Shown: positions 26,129 through 35,282, numbered from the stretch's first letter. The stretch is DNA of 64,000 nt from an uncultured Christensenellaceae bacterium (GCA_910587795.1 CAJUNH010000003.1:94794-158793); one strand, 5' to 3'. Translations and numbers: made by a program. The notes: generated by a model not told the origin, from the sequence alone.

Positions 26129-28707
26129 TATTGCGCCTCCTTTAAACTTTCTACCGTTATTCCGTTAGATATATTCGCTTCGTCAAAGCTTGCCTTATAA
26201 CCGACAGCTTGCTTATATTTTGCGCCTACCTCTTTTTTAAAGCGTTCGGCGGCGTTCTTTTTTACAAGAGCCAATACGCAGCCGCCGAATCCGCCGCCTA
26301 TCATTCTCGCGCCCAAACAGCCGTCAAATTCCGCAGACAGTTTTTGCAATACGTCCAGTTCCTTACAAGACACTTCGTAATCGTCGCGCAGCGACGTATG
26401 CGATTGATTTAGCAACTTACCCAGTTGAATTAAATCGCCCTGCTCCATTGCGTCTACCGCTTTGTTTACCCTGTCGCACTCGCAAACAACGTGCTTTACC
26501 CGTTTATGCAATACCCCTTCCGGCTTATTTCCGTACTTATCAAATTGACTGAACGTAATTTGCGCAAGACAGTCTATATCGATATATCGCTTTAATATTT
26601 CCAGTCCCCGTTCCACCTCGGCGCGGCGTTCGTTGTACTTAGATTCCACAAGACTGTGCGGTTTGTTGGTGTTGGCAACGATAAAGACGTACCCGCCCAA
26701 ATTTAAAGGCACAAGGCTGTGGGTAACGGTACTGCAATCCAACAGCATTGCGGCGTTTTTTACGCCGTTTGCCGAAGCGTACTGATCCATTATCCCGCAG
26801 TTTACGCCGGAATATTCCATTTCCGCCTGCTGAGCCATAAGAGCCAGCTCGCGTTTATCTATGCTGCATCCTCCTACCTGCGCAAGTGCGCACAGCGTAG
26901 ATATTTCTATTGCCGCCGAACTGGACAATCCTCCGCCGAACGGAACTTTGCAATCATACAGCAAGTCGCACCCGACAAGCTTCCGTCCCGACCTATTATA
27001 CACCGACATACACCCAAGCTGAACGCCCGCATATTTATTCACTTTTGCGCCGTCCAAATTGTTTACGTCAACAGTTACTTTGTCGGGCAGAGTTGTCCAT
27101 TGTATATTTATTTTATCCGTACCGTTGGCGCGGACAAATACCGTATTTGCCAGACTTATTGCCGCAGGCAGCACCTTGCCGCCGCAGTAGTCGATATGTT
27201 CGCCGATAATATTAATTCTGCCTGCCGCGGATATTTTATGCGTATATTTAACTTCGTCCAGTCCGCAGCATTGCAAAAAGCTTGCAAAATCCCGTTCCTG
27301 CTTAAACACTGCCGTATTGTGCAGTATTCGGCTGCAAATAGAAGCAAGTTCTTTTTCCACGGCGGAGTTTACGTCTAAGTTTTCCGTTTTAATTATTGCG
27401 CAAACTTCGTCGTATACAAGTTTAAATTGCAAAAGATTTTCCGTCAGCGGTCTGCCCTGCACTATCAACCGTTTTAATTCGTCCAGTTCCGCAACCAAAC
27501 GCCCAGGCAAAATAAACAGTCCGTGCGCTTCGATTATGCCGATACTTTCTTTTTTAACGGAATGAAATTCCGGATGCGCATGGAACACTCCGTCGGGATA
27601 CTCCGTCGAGGTTATATTACTGCGCAATATTATGTTCATTTCGTAACTGCCGCTGCGCATAATTACCGACGGACTTATCTCGTTAAACTGTTTATCGCCG
27701 TCTTTGCAAACTATGCCCAGCGCTTTATTCGAATAAGTTTTCCAAGCGCGGCGGATTTTATCGCTTACCTCCGCTACGCTGTTGCGGTTATATCCCGATA
27801 CGCGTACCACAGTGCCTGCCCAGTCGACAATGCCCACCGTTACATCGGGATAATCCTTATCGGTAAAAATACGATTAAGCCCCGCAGTATGCAGAGGCAG
27901 AATTTCGCCTCCGCCCTGATAGTGATCGTGCGCAAGCACACTGCCGCCGATACGCTCCAAAGGCGCGTTACACCCGATAAAATAATGGGGAAACAAATCC
28001 ACAAAGTCCATAAGGTTGACAAAAGTTTGCCTATCTATATGCATAGGGACATGCTCCGTATTGACCGCAATGCCGTGTTGGTTAAAGTATCCGTACGGCG
28101 AATACTGCCAAAACCAATCCTTCCCGCCCAGTTTTAGCGAAACGGTACGCAACGTACTTTTTCCGCATTTGGACAAACCCTCGTTTTGGCGGCAGATTAC
28201 GCACTTAGGGTATCCACCTTGGACGGAATTGCCCGTTTTTGCCTTGTTAGGGTCGCGAAATTCCGGTTTAGCTAAATTGATAGTTACAACCAGTCCGTCG
28301 CGGTTAAAACGCGGGTTGCGATCCAAAATTTCTTTTTTTACGTAGTTATTTGCAACGCTGTAACCGTACAAAAAGTCAGTTGCCGCTTCCGCGCCGCTGC
28401 GTTCCAAAATATCGCGGAATTTGCCGTCTAAAACGGACGGAGCGCAGGAAAGCGCACCCATAACCTTATCGCAGTAATATGCGGCGTTTTCTTCGGCAAA
28501 AACTCCGTCCTCGACGGCGGCAGAGGTAAAGTCCAAAAGCAGTTTTTCCACGCCGCAGCCGTTCCAACGTGTTTGAGTTTGTTCAAAGCTGTCCAAATGC
28601 AAGATATCCAGCAAATTGTTGATAACGTAATTAACGTCGCCGCTTTGCAGTAACAAGTTGCAGCGCGCGTAATCCAACAATTTGCTTATTTCGTTAAAAA
28701 TTTTCAT
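26128..28707 (-). CDS. Fused UDP-hexose-1-phosphate uridylyltransferase (type 2 GalT) and galactokinase (GalK)
   Basis: One unbroken frame of about 859 residues joins two Leloir enzymes. Residues about 1-455 are a Firmicutes-type GalT (KCVICRQNEG, GGSVLAHDHYQGG with the active-site His region). Residues about 465-859 are a GHMP galactokinase: GRINIIGEHIDYCGG with the GEH triad at 502-504, the phosphate loop GGGLSSSAAIE, and the C-terminal GGGFGGCVLAL. Free GalT type 2 is about 490 residues and GalK about 390, so both are essentially full length with a short linker. I use the ATG at 28707, where GalT homology starts, rather than a TTG at 28731. It is first in an operon with galE. Confidence 0.9.
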   Translation of the reverse strand: MKIFNEISKLLDYARCNLLLQSGDVNYVINNLLDILHLDSFEQTQTRWNGCGVEKLLLDFTSAAVEDGVFAEENAAYYCDKVMGALSCAPSVLDGKFRDILERSGAEAATDFLYGYSVANNYVKKEILDRNPRFNRDGLVVTINLAKPEFRDPNKAKTGNSVQGGYPKCVICRQNEGLSKCGKSTLRTVSLKLGGKDWFWQYSPYGYFNQHGIAVNTEHVPMHIDRQTFVNLMDFVDLFPHYFIGCNAPLERIGGSVLAHDHYQGGGEILPLHTAGLNRIFTDKDYPDVTVGIVDWAGTVVRVSGYNRNSVAEVSDKIRRAWKTYSNKALGIVCKDGDKQFNEISPSVIMRSGSYEMNIILRSNITSTEYPDGVFHAHPEFHSVKKESIGIIEAHGLFILPGRLVAELDELKRLIVQGRPLTENLLQFKLVYDEVCAIIKTENLDVNSAVEKELASICSRILHNTAVFKQERDFASFLQCCGLDEVKYTHKISAAGRINIIGEHIDYCGGKVLPAAISLANTVFVRANGTDKINIQWTTLPDKVTVDVNNLDGAKVNKYAGVQLGCMSVYNRSGRKLVGCDLLYDCKVPFGGGLSSSAAIEISTLCALAQVGGCSIDKRELALMAQQAEMEYSGVNCGIMDQYASANGVKNAAMLLDCSTVTHSLVPLNLGGYVFIVANTNKPHSLVESKYNERRAEVERGLEILKRYIDIDCLAQITFSQFDKYGNKPEGVLHKRVKHVVCECDRVNKAVDAMEQGDLIQLGKLLNQSHTSLRDDYEVSCKELDVLQKLSAEFDGCLGARMIGGGFGGCVLALVKKNAAERFKKEVGAKYKQAVGYKASFDEANISNGITVESLKEAQ

Positions 28708-28761
28708 CCAGTTAAATACCGCCTTGCGCAATATAATAAATTACATTGTCATTTTACTCAA

Positions 28762-28790
28762 ATAATAAAACTTTGTTGACGTTTTTTCAA
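28762..28790 (-). promoter_or_regulatory. Promoter of the gal operon
   Basis: TTGAAA (28790-28785), 17-base spacer, TATTAT (28767-28762) on the minus strand. It lies back to back with the promoter of the AraC regulator, so one binding event could affect both. Confidence 0.6.
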
Positions 28791-28819
28791 GCGCAATATT
28801 GTCGCATTATAGATATGTA

Positions 28820-28848
28820 TTGACTTTTTTAAAAATCAACGATATAAT
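28820..28848 (+). promoter_or_regulatory. Promoter of the AraC-family regulator
   Basis: TTGACT (28820-28825), 17-base spacer, TATAAT (28843-28848). It lies inside the longest open frame upstream of the AraC gene and so decides that translation starts at 28880. Confidence 0.85.
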
Positions 28849-28879
28849 GCAACAAGCGGAAAACAGGGGGTATATATGT

Positions 28880-29743
28880 ATGATTGTACAACGAGAACAG
28901 CGTAATTACAGCAAAGGCTTAAACGTTTGGATAGGCAAATATCTCAATTCGCACAACCTGCCGCACTGGCATACGGATTGCGAACTGATCTGCGTTGAAA
29001 ACGGACAGCTGGAAATCACCTGCGAAAACAAAACTTATTCTCTTAACAAAAACGAAGCGTTTTTTATTGACAGCGAACAAGTGCATTTTATGCGCGCAAA
29101 CCGTCCCGACACTACGCTTATGGTAATAATATTTAATTACGGTATTGTAAAAAAATACTTTAAAAGCGAGGTTTTGTCATACCCTAAACTGGACTGTAAA
29201 TATAACGTTCCCAAACTGTACAACAAACTTAAAGACGAGCTTATTTCGCGTAAAAACTATTATAACGAAACGGCTCAATCGTATTTAGCGCTATTTTTTA
29301 TAAACGTACTTCGTAACGAAAAAACGGAAAGCCGCAAAGAAAAAAGCGCAACCGGGCGATTTAAGAGTTTACTGGACAAAATCGAAACGGATTTCGACAC
29401 TGTTACTTTTGAGGACGCCTACGATTATATGGCAATGGACGAAGCATATTTTTGCAGATATTTTAAAAGAGCAACGGGAATGTCTTTTACGCAATATCTT
29501 AACCATATAAAGATAGACAACGCCGTGCGTATGCTGAAACAGGACAAAAACGCTCTGGTAACGTCGGTAGCGTTTGCATGCGGATTTGGCAGTATACGGC
29601 ACTTCAACAAAGTATTTAAGGATTTTACCGGCTACACGCCCACAAATATGCCCGACGATTTTGAACTGACAAAATATGCGTTCCATACCGATAACGAGTT
29701 TAACCCCACTTTGCAGGACTGCGTGTTGTTGGAACAATTTTGA
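28880..29743 (+). CDS. AraC-family transcriptional regulator with cupin sensor
   Basis: A 287-residue regulator. The N-terminal cupin-like domain (LPHWHTDCELICVENGQLEI, FFIDSEQVHFM) would bind a sugar or related ligand. The C-terminal AraC domain has two helix-turn-helix motifs, the second in FACGFGSIRHFNKVFKDFTGYTP. The ATG at 28880 follows GGGGG; the promoter rules out the longer frame. It is divergent from the galTK-galE operon, and I infer that it controls galactose use. Confidence 0.9.
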   Translation: MIVQREQRNYSKGLNVWIGKYLNSHNLPHWHTDCELICVENGQLEITCENKTYSLNKNEAFFIDSEQVHFMRANRPDTTLMVIIFNYGIVKKYFKSEVLSYPKLDCKYNVPKLYNKLKDELISRKNYYNETAQSYLALFFINVLRNEKTESRKEKSATGRFKSLLDKIETDFDTVTFEDAYDYMAMDEAYFCRYFKRATGMSFTQYLNHIKIDNAVRMLKQDKNALVTSVAFACGFGSIRHFNKVFKDFTGYTPTNMPDDFELTKYAFHTDNEFNPTLQDCVLLEQF

Positions 29744-29943
29744 TTATCCCATTATCTTGATTTTGCGTATATATTTTTAACGTCGGCAAAATCGTTTTAT
29801 TGCTCCAAACGTTTAATTAAGCATAAACGCAATATCTAATCGACGAATAAATACGCATATTACCATTACCGTATCAAACTGCTTTTATCAAATACAATTA
29901 TTGTTTCTAATGTAAAAATTTCTAAACTGCGCATACTTACAGT

Positions 29944-30771
29944 ATGAAAAAGTTTTTTACATTGCTTACCGTCACGTTTATTGTACTGTCAGCATGTTTA
30001 AATATCGCTTGCGCAAAGGACGACGGCATCGAATTGCCTATATTAATGTATCACAGCGTGCTAAAAAGCAAAAACGGCGTTTACATAGTATCGCCGTCGC
30101 AATTAGAACGTGACTTTAAGCGTCTAACGGAAAACGGATACAACGCCGTCACATGCAAACAAGTTATCGACTATGTAGACGGAAAAGGAGATTTACCGAA
30201 AAAACCCGTGCTTATAACATTTGACGACGGACATTACAACAATATGCATTATGCCCTGCCGCTGCTGAAAAAATACAACTTAAAAGCAGTAATAAACGTT
30301 ATCGGGCGATTTTCCGCATTTTCCACCGAATCTGGCGATATAGACAATCCCAACTATTCGCACTTAACTTGGGACGAAATTGCCGATTTGTCCAACGGCG
30401 AAATCATTGAAATAGGCAACCACACCTACAATATGCACAACTACAACCCCAGATTCGGCATGTCGCAAAAATATAACGAAACGGATCGGCAATATGTTTC
30501 GGCTATACAAAAGGACGTAGACAGTCTGCAAAAAATACTTTTTGAAAGCACCGGCAAAGTATGCCGCGTGTTGGCGTACCCGTTTGGCAAATACAACGAC
30601 CTGTTGGAAAAAACGCTTGTCGGTATGGGATTTAGAATGATGTTTACCTGCAACGAAGGCGTTAGCCGTATTACGCGCGGAAAGCCCGAAAGCCTATATA
30701 GACTTAAACGCATTAACCGCAGCGGACTGTACGACACCGAAACGGTAATGAAAAAAATTGCAGTAAAATAG
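29944..30771 (+). CDS. Polysaccharide deacetylase (NodB domain), exported
   Basis: A 275-residue carbohydrate esterase family 4 protein. An N-terminal signal segment (1-24) ends in NIAC, a possible lipobox. The NodB motifs are visible: LITFDDG (motif 1, catalytic Asp and metal Asp) at about 94-100, GNHTYNMH (motif 2, a variant of H[S/T]xxH) and RVLAYPFGKYN (motif 3). Likely de-N-acetylates peptidoglycan or another cell-surface glycan outside the membrane. Related proteins include sporulation and cortex-linked deacetylases; no sporulation gene is adjacent. Monocistronic with a terminator at 30924. Confidence 0.9.
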   Translation: MKKFFTLLTVTFIVLSACLNIACAKDDGIELPILMYHSVLKSKNGVYIVSPSQLERDFKRLTENGYNAVTCKQVIDYVDGKGDLPKKPVLITFDDGHYNNMHYALPLLKKYNLKAVINVIGRFSAFSTESGDIDNPNYSHLTWDEIADLSNGEIIEIGNHTYNMHNYNPRFGMSQKYNETDRQYVSAIQKDVDSLQKILFESTGKVCRVLAYPFGKYNDLLEKTLVGMGFRMMFTCNEGVSRITRGKPESLYRLKRINRSGLYDTETVMKKIAVK

Positions 30772-31247
30772 TTTACGGCAGCCTGATTTTAAACGCTTAG
30801 CAAAATGTAATTTAACCATTTATGCAAAATTTCGTTATTGCTATGCTTCGGTCAAGATAACGGACGGGATATGTTTTTATTCAATAAAGACAAAACCTAT
30901 TTTACAATTAATAGCTTTAACGCAAAAAAGCAACGGCGTTACAAATACTGTTGCTTTTTTTCAGTCAATTTTTCAGCAATGTTTTATTTGTAAACACAAA
31001 TAACCATTTGTTGTATTTTAAATGATATTCTTCATAGTTTATTCATAGATATTTTGACTGCGTTCGTTACGCTCAACAGACATATAGAACGTCGAATTGC
31101 TCGGGATTACATATAAAATATCACCGATTGACGGAGGAAAAACGGGCAAAATAGGGTATTCGCGTATTTCGCGGCAGGAGTGTATAATGATATACACGGC
31201 TTAGCAAAAACGCAAGCAGAACGCAGTATTGCAATGTTTATACTACG
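30772..31247. other. Intergenic region between deacetylase and asnS
   Basis: Contains the deacetylase terminator, then about 280 bases (30965-31247) with no supported gene. Near 31058-31085 there is an imperfect dyad rich in CGTT/AACG (GCGTTCGTTACGCTC). The segment 31130-31200 is less AT-rich than other spacers and can be read as a short open stretch without a good start; I could not identify it. This region would be the 3' end of asnS transcripts. Confidence 0.5.
30924..30962 (+). terminator. Terminator after polysaccharide deacetylase
   Basis: Stem AAAAAGCAAC/GTTGCTTTTT (30925-30934 with 30950-30959), then TTTTCAG. Confidence 0.85.
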
Positions 31248-32624
31248 TCAGCGGATTTCTTTGCTTGCGCGGGGATAAAGTATTACGTCGCGTATATTCG
31301 ACATTCCCGTTACGTACATAACCATTCTGTCAAAGCCCAAACCGAAACCGGAGTGAGGAACAGAACCGTACTTACGCAAATCCAAATAATAACTGTACGC
31401 GTCAATGTTCATACCGCGTTTTGTCATAGCGTCAGCAAGTTTATTGTAGTCCGCTTCGCGTTCGCTGCAACCTACAATTTCGCCTACGCCCGGCACCAGC
31501 AAATCGGTTGCCGCAACCGTCTTGCCGTCGGCGTTCTGCTTCATATAAAAAGCCTTGATATCCTTAGGATAATTTGTTACAAACACCGGCTTTTTATATA
31601 TTTGTTCGGTAATGTATCTTTCGTGTTCGGTTTGCAATTCTTCGCCCCAAACAGGTTTAAACACAAACTCCGCGCCGCTTTGCTGCAATAATTTTATAGC
31701 TTCAGCATAATCCAGCACAACAAAGTCGCTTTCCACTACGTTTTTAAGCTTAGCGGTAAGCCCCGCCTCGTAAAATTTTTCAAAAAAAGCAATTTCCTCG
31801 GGGCAGTTATCCAAAACATATTTAACGATAAATTTTACGTAATCTTCCACCGTCTCGATAATATCGTCAAGTTCGGCAAAAGCAACTTCCGGCTCAACGT
31901 GCCAAAACTCCGCCACATGGCGCGTTGTATTGCTGTTTTCCGCGCGGAAAGACGGACCGAATGTATAAACCTTACCCAACGCCATTGCCGCAACCTCGCC
32001 CTCTAACTGCCCCGAAACGGACAGCGACGCGCGCTTGCCGAAAAAGTCCTCAGCGTAGTATTCTTCCTCGCTCTTTGCGGTATCGTTCCATGCGCGGGTA
32101 GTCACGGTAAACGCCTCGCCCGCTCCCTCGCAATCGCTTGCCGTAATTAACGGCGCATTAATATATGCAAAGCCGTTTTGCTGAAAATACAGATGGGTAG
32201 CATACGCCAAAACGCTGCGCACGCGCTGAACATTCAAAAACGTATTCGTACGCACGCGCAAGTGAGGCATTGTGCGCAAAAACTCCAAACTGTGACGCTT
32301 TTTTTGCAAAGGATAGTCCAAAGGGCTTTCTCCCAAAATTTTGTAAGATACAAGCGACATCTCGCACACATTGCCCGCCGACTCCGCTATTACTCCTTCC
32401 GCCTTTACTGCAGTACCGACGGGAAATGCGTTTTCCACCTTAGCGTCGAACTTTTCCTTATCGATAACCACTTGTAAATTTTTAAAACACGTTCCGTCGT
32501 TAAGTTCTACAAACGCAACGTTTTTACTGTTGCGCGACGTCTTAACCCAACCGCACACTACTGTTTGCTTGCCTATATAATCGGCACAGTTTGCAAAAAT
32601 GTTTTTGATATCCGTATGTTTCAT
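31248..32624 (-). CDS. asnS: Asparaginyl-tRNA synthetase
   Basis: A 458-residue class IIb aminoacyl-tRNA synthetase that charges tRNA-Asn. The N-terminal OB-fold anticodon-binding domain (about 1-105) includes VVCGWVKTSRNSKNVAFVELNDG. Class II motif 2 is FGPSFRAENSNTTRHVAEFWHVEPE and motif 3 is GFGLGFDRMVMYV. The sequence is AsnRS rather than AspRS because it lacks the long bacterial AspRS insertion. A promoter lies at 32694-32722 and the leader has a GCCGA/TCGGC hairpin at about 32662-32676. Confidence 0.95.
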   Translation of the reverse strand: MKHTDIKNIFANCADYIGKQTVVCGWVKTSRNSKNVAFVELNDGTCFKNLQVVIDKEKFDAKVENAFPVGTAVKAEGVIAESAGNVCEMSLVSYKILGESPLDYPLQKKRHSLEFLRTMPHLRVRTNTFLNVQRVRSVLAYATHLYFQQNGFAYINAPLITASDCEGAGEAFTVTTRAWNDTAKSEEEYYAEDFFGKRASLSVSGQLEGEVAAMALGKVYTFGPSFRAENSNTTRHVAEFWHVEPEVAFAELDDIIETVEDYVKFIVKYVLDNCPEEIAFFEKFYEAGLTAKLKNVVESDFVVLDYAEAIKLLQQSGAEFVFKPVWGEELQTEHERYITEQIYKKPVFVTNYPKDIKAFYMKQNADGKTVAATDLLVPGVGEIVGCSEREADYNKLADAMTKRGMNIDAYSYYLDLRKYGSVPHSGFGLGFDRMVMYVTGMSNIRDVILYPRASKEIR

Positions 32625-32693
32625 TTGCCTATGTGACCTCCTGTCACAAAATTATTTTATCTGCCGAGCAATTCGGCTTGTAATTTTTTATAA

Positions 32694-32722
32694 ATTATGG
32701 TATCACGTAAAAAACTCGTCAA
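32694..32722 (-). promoter_or_regulatory. Promoter of asnS
   Basis: TTGACG (32722-32717), 17-base spacer, CATAAT (32699-32694) on the minus strand. No T-box is visible in the short leader. Confidence 0.65.
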
Positions 32723-32802
32723 CTATATATTTTTTACACATATATGCTTAAATATAATAAGCAATTAAGTATAATACACATATTGACATATGCACAAATG
32801 CT

Positions 32803-33021
32803 CTAGTCCTTGTAATCGGGCTTTTTTTTCAGTTTCCGCTCGTTACCTTTTTCGTCTACAATATACGTATTGTCCAGCGTTTGCTGCACGCCTAACCGCC
32901 ACGCTTCCAAATACTCCCGACGGAGTTGCTGACGTTCGGCTTGTTCCGCTTCGGTCAATCCCTCGGCGGTCTTTGCCTTGCGGGCAAGCTCGTTAATGCG
33001 GTTGATTTTTGATTGTTCCAT
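32803..33021 (-). CDS. DUF896 family small protein (YnzC-like)
   Basis: A 72-residue cytosolic protein: INRINELARKAKTAEGLTEAEQ and LRREYLEAWRLGVQQTLDNT are the DUF896 signatures. Bacillus YnzC/SosA belongs here; family members are small helical bundles, some induced in the SOS response. CGAGGTAACGTT precedes the ATG. It is upstream of asnS but separated by the asnS promoter. Confidence 0.93.
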   Translation of the reverse strand: MEQSKINRINELARKAKTAEGLTEAEQAERQQLRREYLEAWRLGVQQTLDNTYIVDEKGNERKLKKKPDYKD

Positions 33022-33069
33022 AACGTTACCTCGTAAATAATTTTAGCATATTTACATCAATGTTGCAAG

Positions 33070-33231
33070 CAAAATAAGAAAGCAACGTGCGGAATACACG
33101 TCGCTTTGAATAATCTATGAACCACACGTTACTGTATAACAAACTGCGTTTAATTACTTTTTGCGTAAAGCCGGCAACGTAGTGCCGTATCCGTTAGCGT
33201 TTAGTATGGGAAAAAGTATACCCTGATTATA
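33070..33231 (-). ncRNA. Candidate small RNA or structured leader between SRP RNA and DUF896
   Basis: On the minus strand a TATAAT (33231-33226) with TTTACT 16 bases upstream predicts a start near 33219. The sequence that follows has an ACTTTTT/AAAAAGT helix enclosing the hairpin CGGCA-CTACGT-TGCCG. It ends in a strong hairpin, AGCGACGTG-TATTCCG-CACGTTGCT, and TTTCTTATTTT (to about 33075), like an intrinsic terminator. The product would be about 145 nucleotides. It may be a free small RNA or an attenuated leader of DUF896. I recognise no known family. Confidence 0.45.
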
Positions 33232-33304
33232 ACACAACTTAAAATTCAGTAAAGATATTTACGGTTGCGGATACGGTTGTGCAGAAAAATACAGCCAATT
33301 AAAA

Positions 33305-33338
33305 TATAAAAAGCGACCGCTTATTATAAACGATCGCA
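33305..33338 (-). terminator. Terminator of SRP RNA
   Basis: Stem GCGATCG/CGGTCGC, with a T run (TTTTTATATTTT) on the minus strand, directly after the SRP RNA 3' end. Confidence 0.85.
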
Positions 33339-33348
33339 ATAAAATCTG

Positions 33349-33615
33349 TGACTGCGCGTTACAGTTGACAGTTTATGCCGAAACGGTATCTTTGTAGGTG
33401 GCTACTTCAAAGCTACCTTGTGGCGCACGCTCGTACTGCGTAGTGCTGCTGTGTTCCCACCCTGACACGGTTAACAGAGTCACGTCGCACAAGACCTTGA
33501 TATCAACACTCCTTGCAAATTCCTGCTTTCCACACAAAAAGCCGCCTGCAACTTTCAGCCCTACTGTAGCGGATTGTAGGCGACAGGGCACCGCTAGCTC
33601 CCCGCCTAGCGCAGT
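33349..33615 (-). ncRNA. ffs: Signal recognition particle RNA, large bacterial type with Alu domain
   Basis: RNA of about 267 nucleotides, matching the roughly 270-nucleotide scRNA of Bacillus. The 5' Alu domain reads GCTAGGCGGGGAGCTAGCGG. Helix 8, which binds Ffh, is at 33443-33470, with GTCAGG, a GGAA tetraloop and AGCAGC; its flanks (CTCTGTTAACC, GCGTGCGCC) match E. coli 4.5S RNA. The ends CTGCGC and GCGCAG pair (helix 1). A sigma-A promoter and a terminator flank it. Open frames over this region in both directions are not genes. Confidence 0.95.
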
Positions 33616-33621
33616 ATTGTA

Positions 33622-33650
33622 ATTATACAACACATTTTACAAAATAGCAA
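33622..33650 (-). promoter_or_regulatory. Promoter of SRP RNA
   Basis: TTGCTA (33650-33645), 17-base spacer, TATAAT (33627-33622). It predicts a start at about 33615, which agrees with the RNA 5' end deduced from helix 1. Confidence 0.88.
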
Positions 33651-33726
33651 GCGAATATACTGTCATCTTTTGACCGATAAACACGCTAATGCGTTTAATC
33701 GAACTCATTGCCGCAAAGCCCGTATG

Positions 33727-34431
33727 CTAAACCAGCTTAGATATTTCCTTCTTTAAACGGCTTATGATTTTCTTTTCCAAACGGGATATGTAGGATTGCG
33801 ATATTCCCAGCAAATCGGCGACTTCCTTTTGCGTACGTTCGTCTTCGCCGTCCAAACCGAAGCGCATTTCTATTATTTGCTGTTCGCGTTTAGACAATCT
33901 ACGCAAGCCCTCCTCCAACAGCTGACGTTCCACCTGATTTTCCACATGGTTATAAATTGCGTCGGGGTCGGTGCCTAATATATCGGCAAGCAGCAATTCG
34001 TTACCGTCGCCGTCAACGTTTAACGGTTCGTCAAGGCTCACCTCCGCCTTGCGTTTGGATAATTTACGCAGATACATCAAAATTTCGTTTTCGATACAAC
34101 GGCTTGCGTACGTAGCAAGCTTTATTTGTTTATCCGCTTTAAAACTGTTAATCGCTTTAATCAGTCCTATTGTGCCTACGGAAACCAAATCTTCCATATC
34201 TATACCGCTGCTTTCAAATTTTTTAGCAAGAAAAACTACCAGCCGCAAATTGTGCTCCACCAACTTGTCCTTTGCCGAATTATCTCCTTCGGCAACGGCG
34301 CAAAGCAAAGCCGTTTCTTCCTCGGCAGTCAACGGGTGCGGCAGCGCTTCCGCTCCGCACAAATAATGTACCGCCTGCTGCGACAACGACATACGGCTGA
34401 GTAATTTTTTTAACATTTCCAGCATTTTCAT
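33727..34431 (-). CDS. sigE: Sporulation sigma factor SigE
   Basis: A 234-residue sigma-70 family factor for the early mother-cell programme. Region 2 is HNLRLVVFLAKKFESSGIDMEDLVSVGTIGLIKAINSF, with TYASRCIENEILMYLRK as region 2.3-2.4. Region 4 ends with ERTQKEVADLLGISQSYISRLEKK. The N-terminal extension of about 25 residues fits a pro-sequence cleaved by SpoIIGA. It follows spoIIGA by 38 bases, as in Bacillus. In Bacillus sigG follows; here SRP RNA follows and sigG is not in the window. Confidence 0.94.
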   Translation of the reverse strand: MKMLEMLKKLLSRMSLSQQAVHYLCGAEALPHPLTAEEETALLCAVAEGDNSAKDKLVEHNLRLVVFLAKKFESSGIDMEDLVSVGTIGLIKAINSFKADKQIKLATYASRCIENEILMYLRKLSKRKAEVSLDEPLNVDGDGNELLLADILGTDPDAIYNHVENQVERQLLEEGLRRLSKREQQIIEMRFGLDGEDERTQKEVADLLGISQSYISRLEKKIISRLKKEISKLV

Positions 34432-34469
34432 ATCAATGTTCCTCCTGCAAAATTTTCGCTTGCGTTTTT

Positions 34470-35282
34470 TTACCGTTCGGCTACCGTTGCCGTAGTTTCT
34501 TCCATAAATAAATTGGATAATATCAAATTATACGGCGTATTGCATTTGTCGGCGGGTAAAGCAATGTAGGTTTGCATTCGTTTGCCGCATGCCTGCACGC
34601 TTGCAAGAACGGCTGAAACAAACTGCGTACCAACAACGGTTGTCACTTCTATTTTTGTAATGTTGCCATGCAAAGTCTGTTCTGCAAAGTAATCGGTAAA
34701 ACCTTTAAATTTTTTTGTAACGAAACACACGGGAATACCGTTAAACGTCAATGTGTTTCCGCTGTCGCAAAATGCGGAAACGTCGGCTGCCGTTTCGTTG
34801 AAAAAGATTTTCGCCTTTGTTAAAAACGGAGCGATTTTTTTTGTTTGCTTGACGTAAACCGCTATGGAATAGCACAAAAACGCCGCTAAAAACGCCGCCA
34901 GAACATACACAAACAGAGGAACGTTTAAACTGTAAAACTCGCCGTTTTCCGTTACGTAATCTACCTTAAAAAAGTGAAAAACGGCAATTATCGCGCCCCC
35001 TAATACAAAGGTATACGCACAAACCAGCAAAATATACCACAAAAGTTTTTTGCCTGCTCCGCAAGCCGTAATACACATTATAACAAGACAAAAAGCCTTG
35101 ACAAGGTAAACTGTCCAACCGCTTACAAATACGCTTAAAACAGCGCACAAAGTCCCGACGGCGCCGCCCAAAAATATACGCCAACGCTTATACGGTAATT
35201 TTAACGTTATTGCCGCCAACCACAACAGCAATACGTCTATCGTGAGGTTGTCCAGTATTACGTACTCGATGTACACATCCAT
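34470..35282 (-). CDS. spoIIGA: Sigma-E processing peptidase SpoIIGA
   Basis: A 270-residue membrane aspartic protease that cleaves pro-SigE after septation. About five membrane segments fill residues 1-160. The soluble catalytic domain has the active-site AFCDSGNTLTFNGIPV, with Asp in DSG. The sequence is otherwise diverged, as usual for this family. It is upstream of sigE in the same orientation, the diagnostic gene pair. Confidence 0.9.
   Translation of the reverse strand: MDVYIEYVILDNLTIDVLLLWLAAITLKLPYKRWRIFLGGAVGTLCAVLSVFVSGWTVYLVKAFCLVIMCITACGAGKKLLWYILLVCAYTFVLGGAIIAVFHFFKVDYVTENGEFYSLNVPLFVYVLAAFLAAFLCYSIAVYVKQTKKIAPFLTKAKIFFNETAADVSAFCDSGNTLTFNGIPVCFVTKKFKGFTDYFAEQTLHGNITKIEVTTVVGTQFVSAVLASVQACGKRMQTYIALPADKCNTPYNLILSNLFMEETTATVAER

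Noticed and set aside
31130..31205. Short open stretch with a KIGYSRIS-like reading reminiscent of a serine recombinase start
   Set aside because: The match is only a few residues, a stop follows soon, and there is no proper start. It is not enough for a mobile-element remnant.
33373..33633. 86-residue minus-strand frame and 74-residue plus-strand frame over 33398-33622
   Set aside because: Both overlap the SRP RNA gene, which explains the conservation and base composition of the region.
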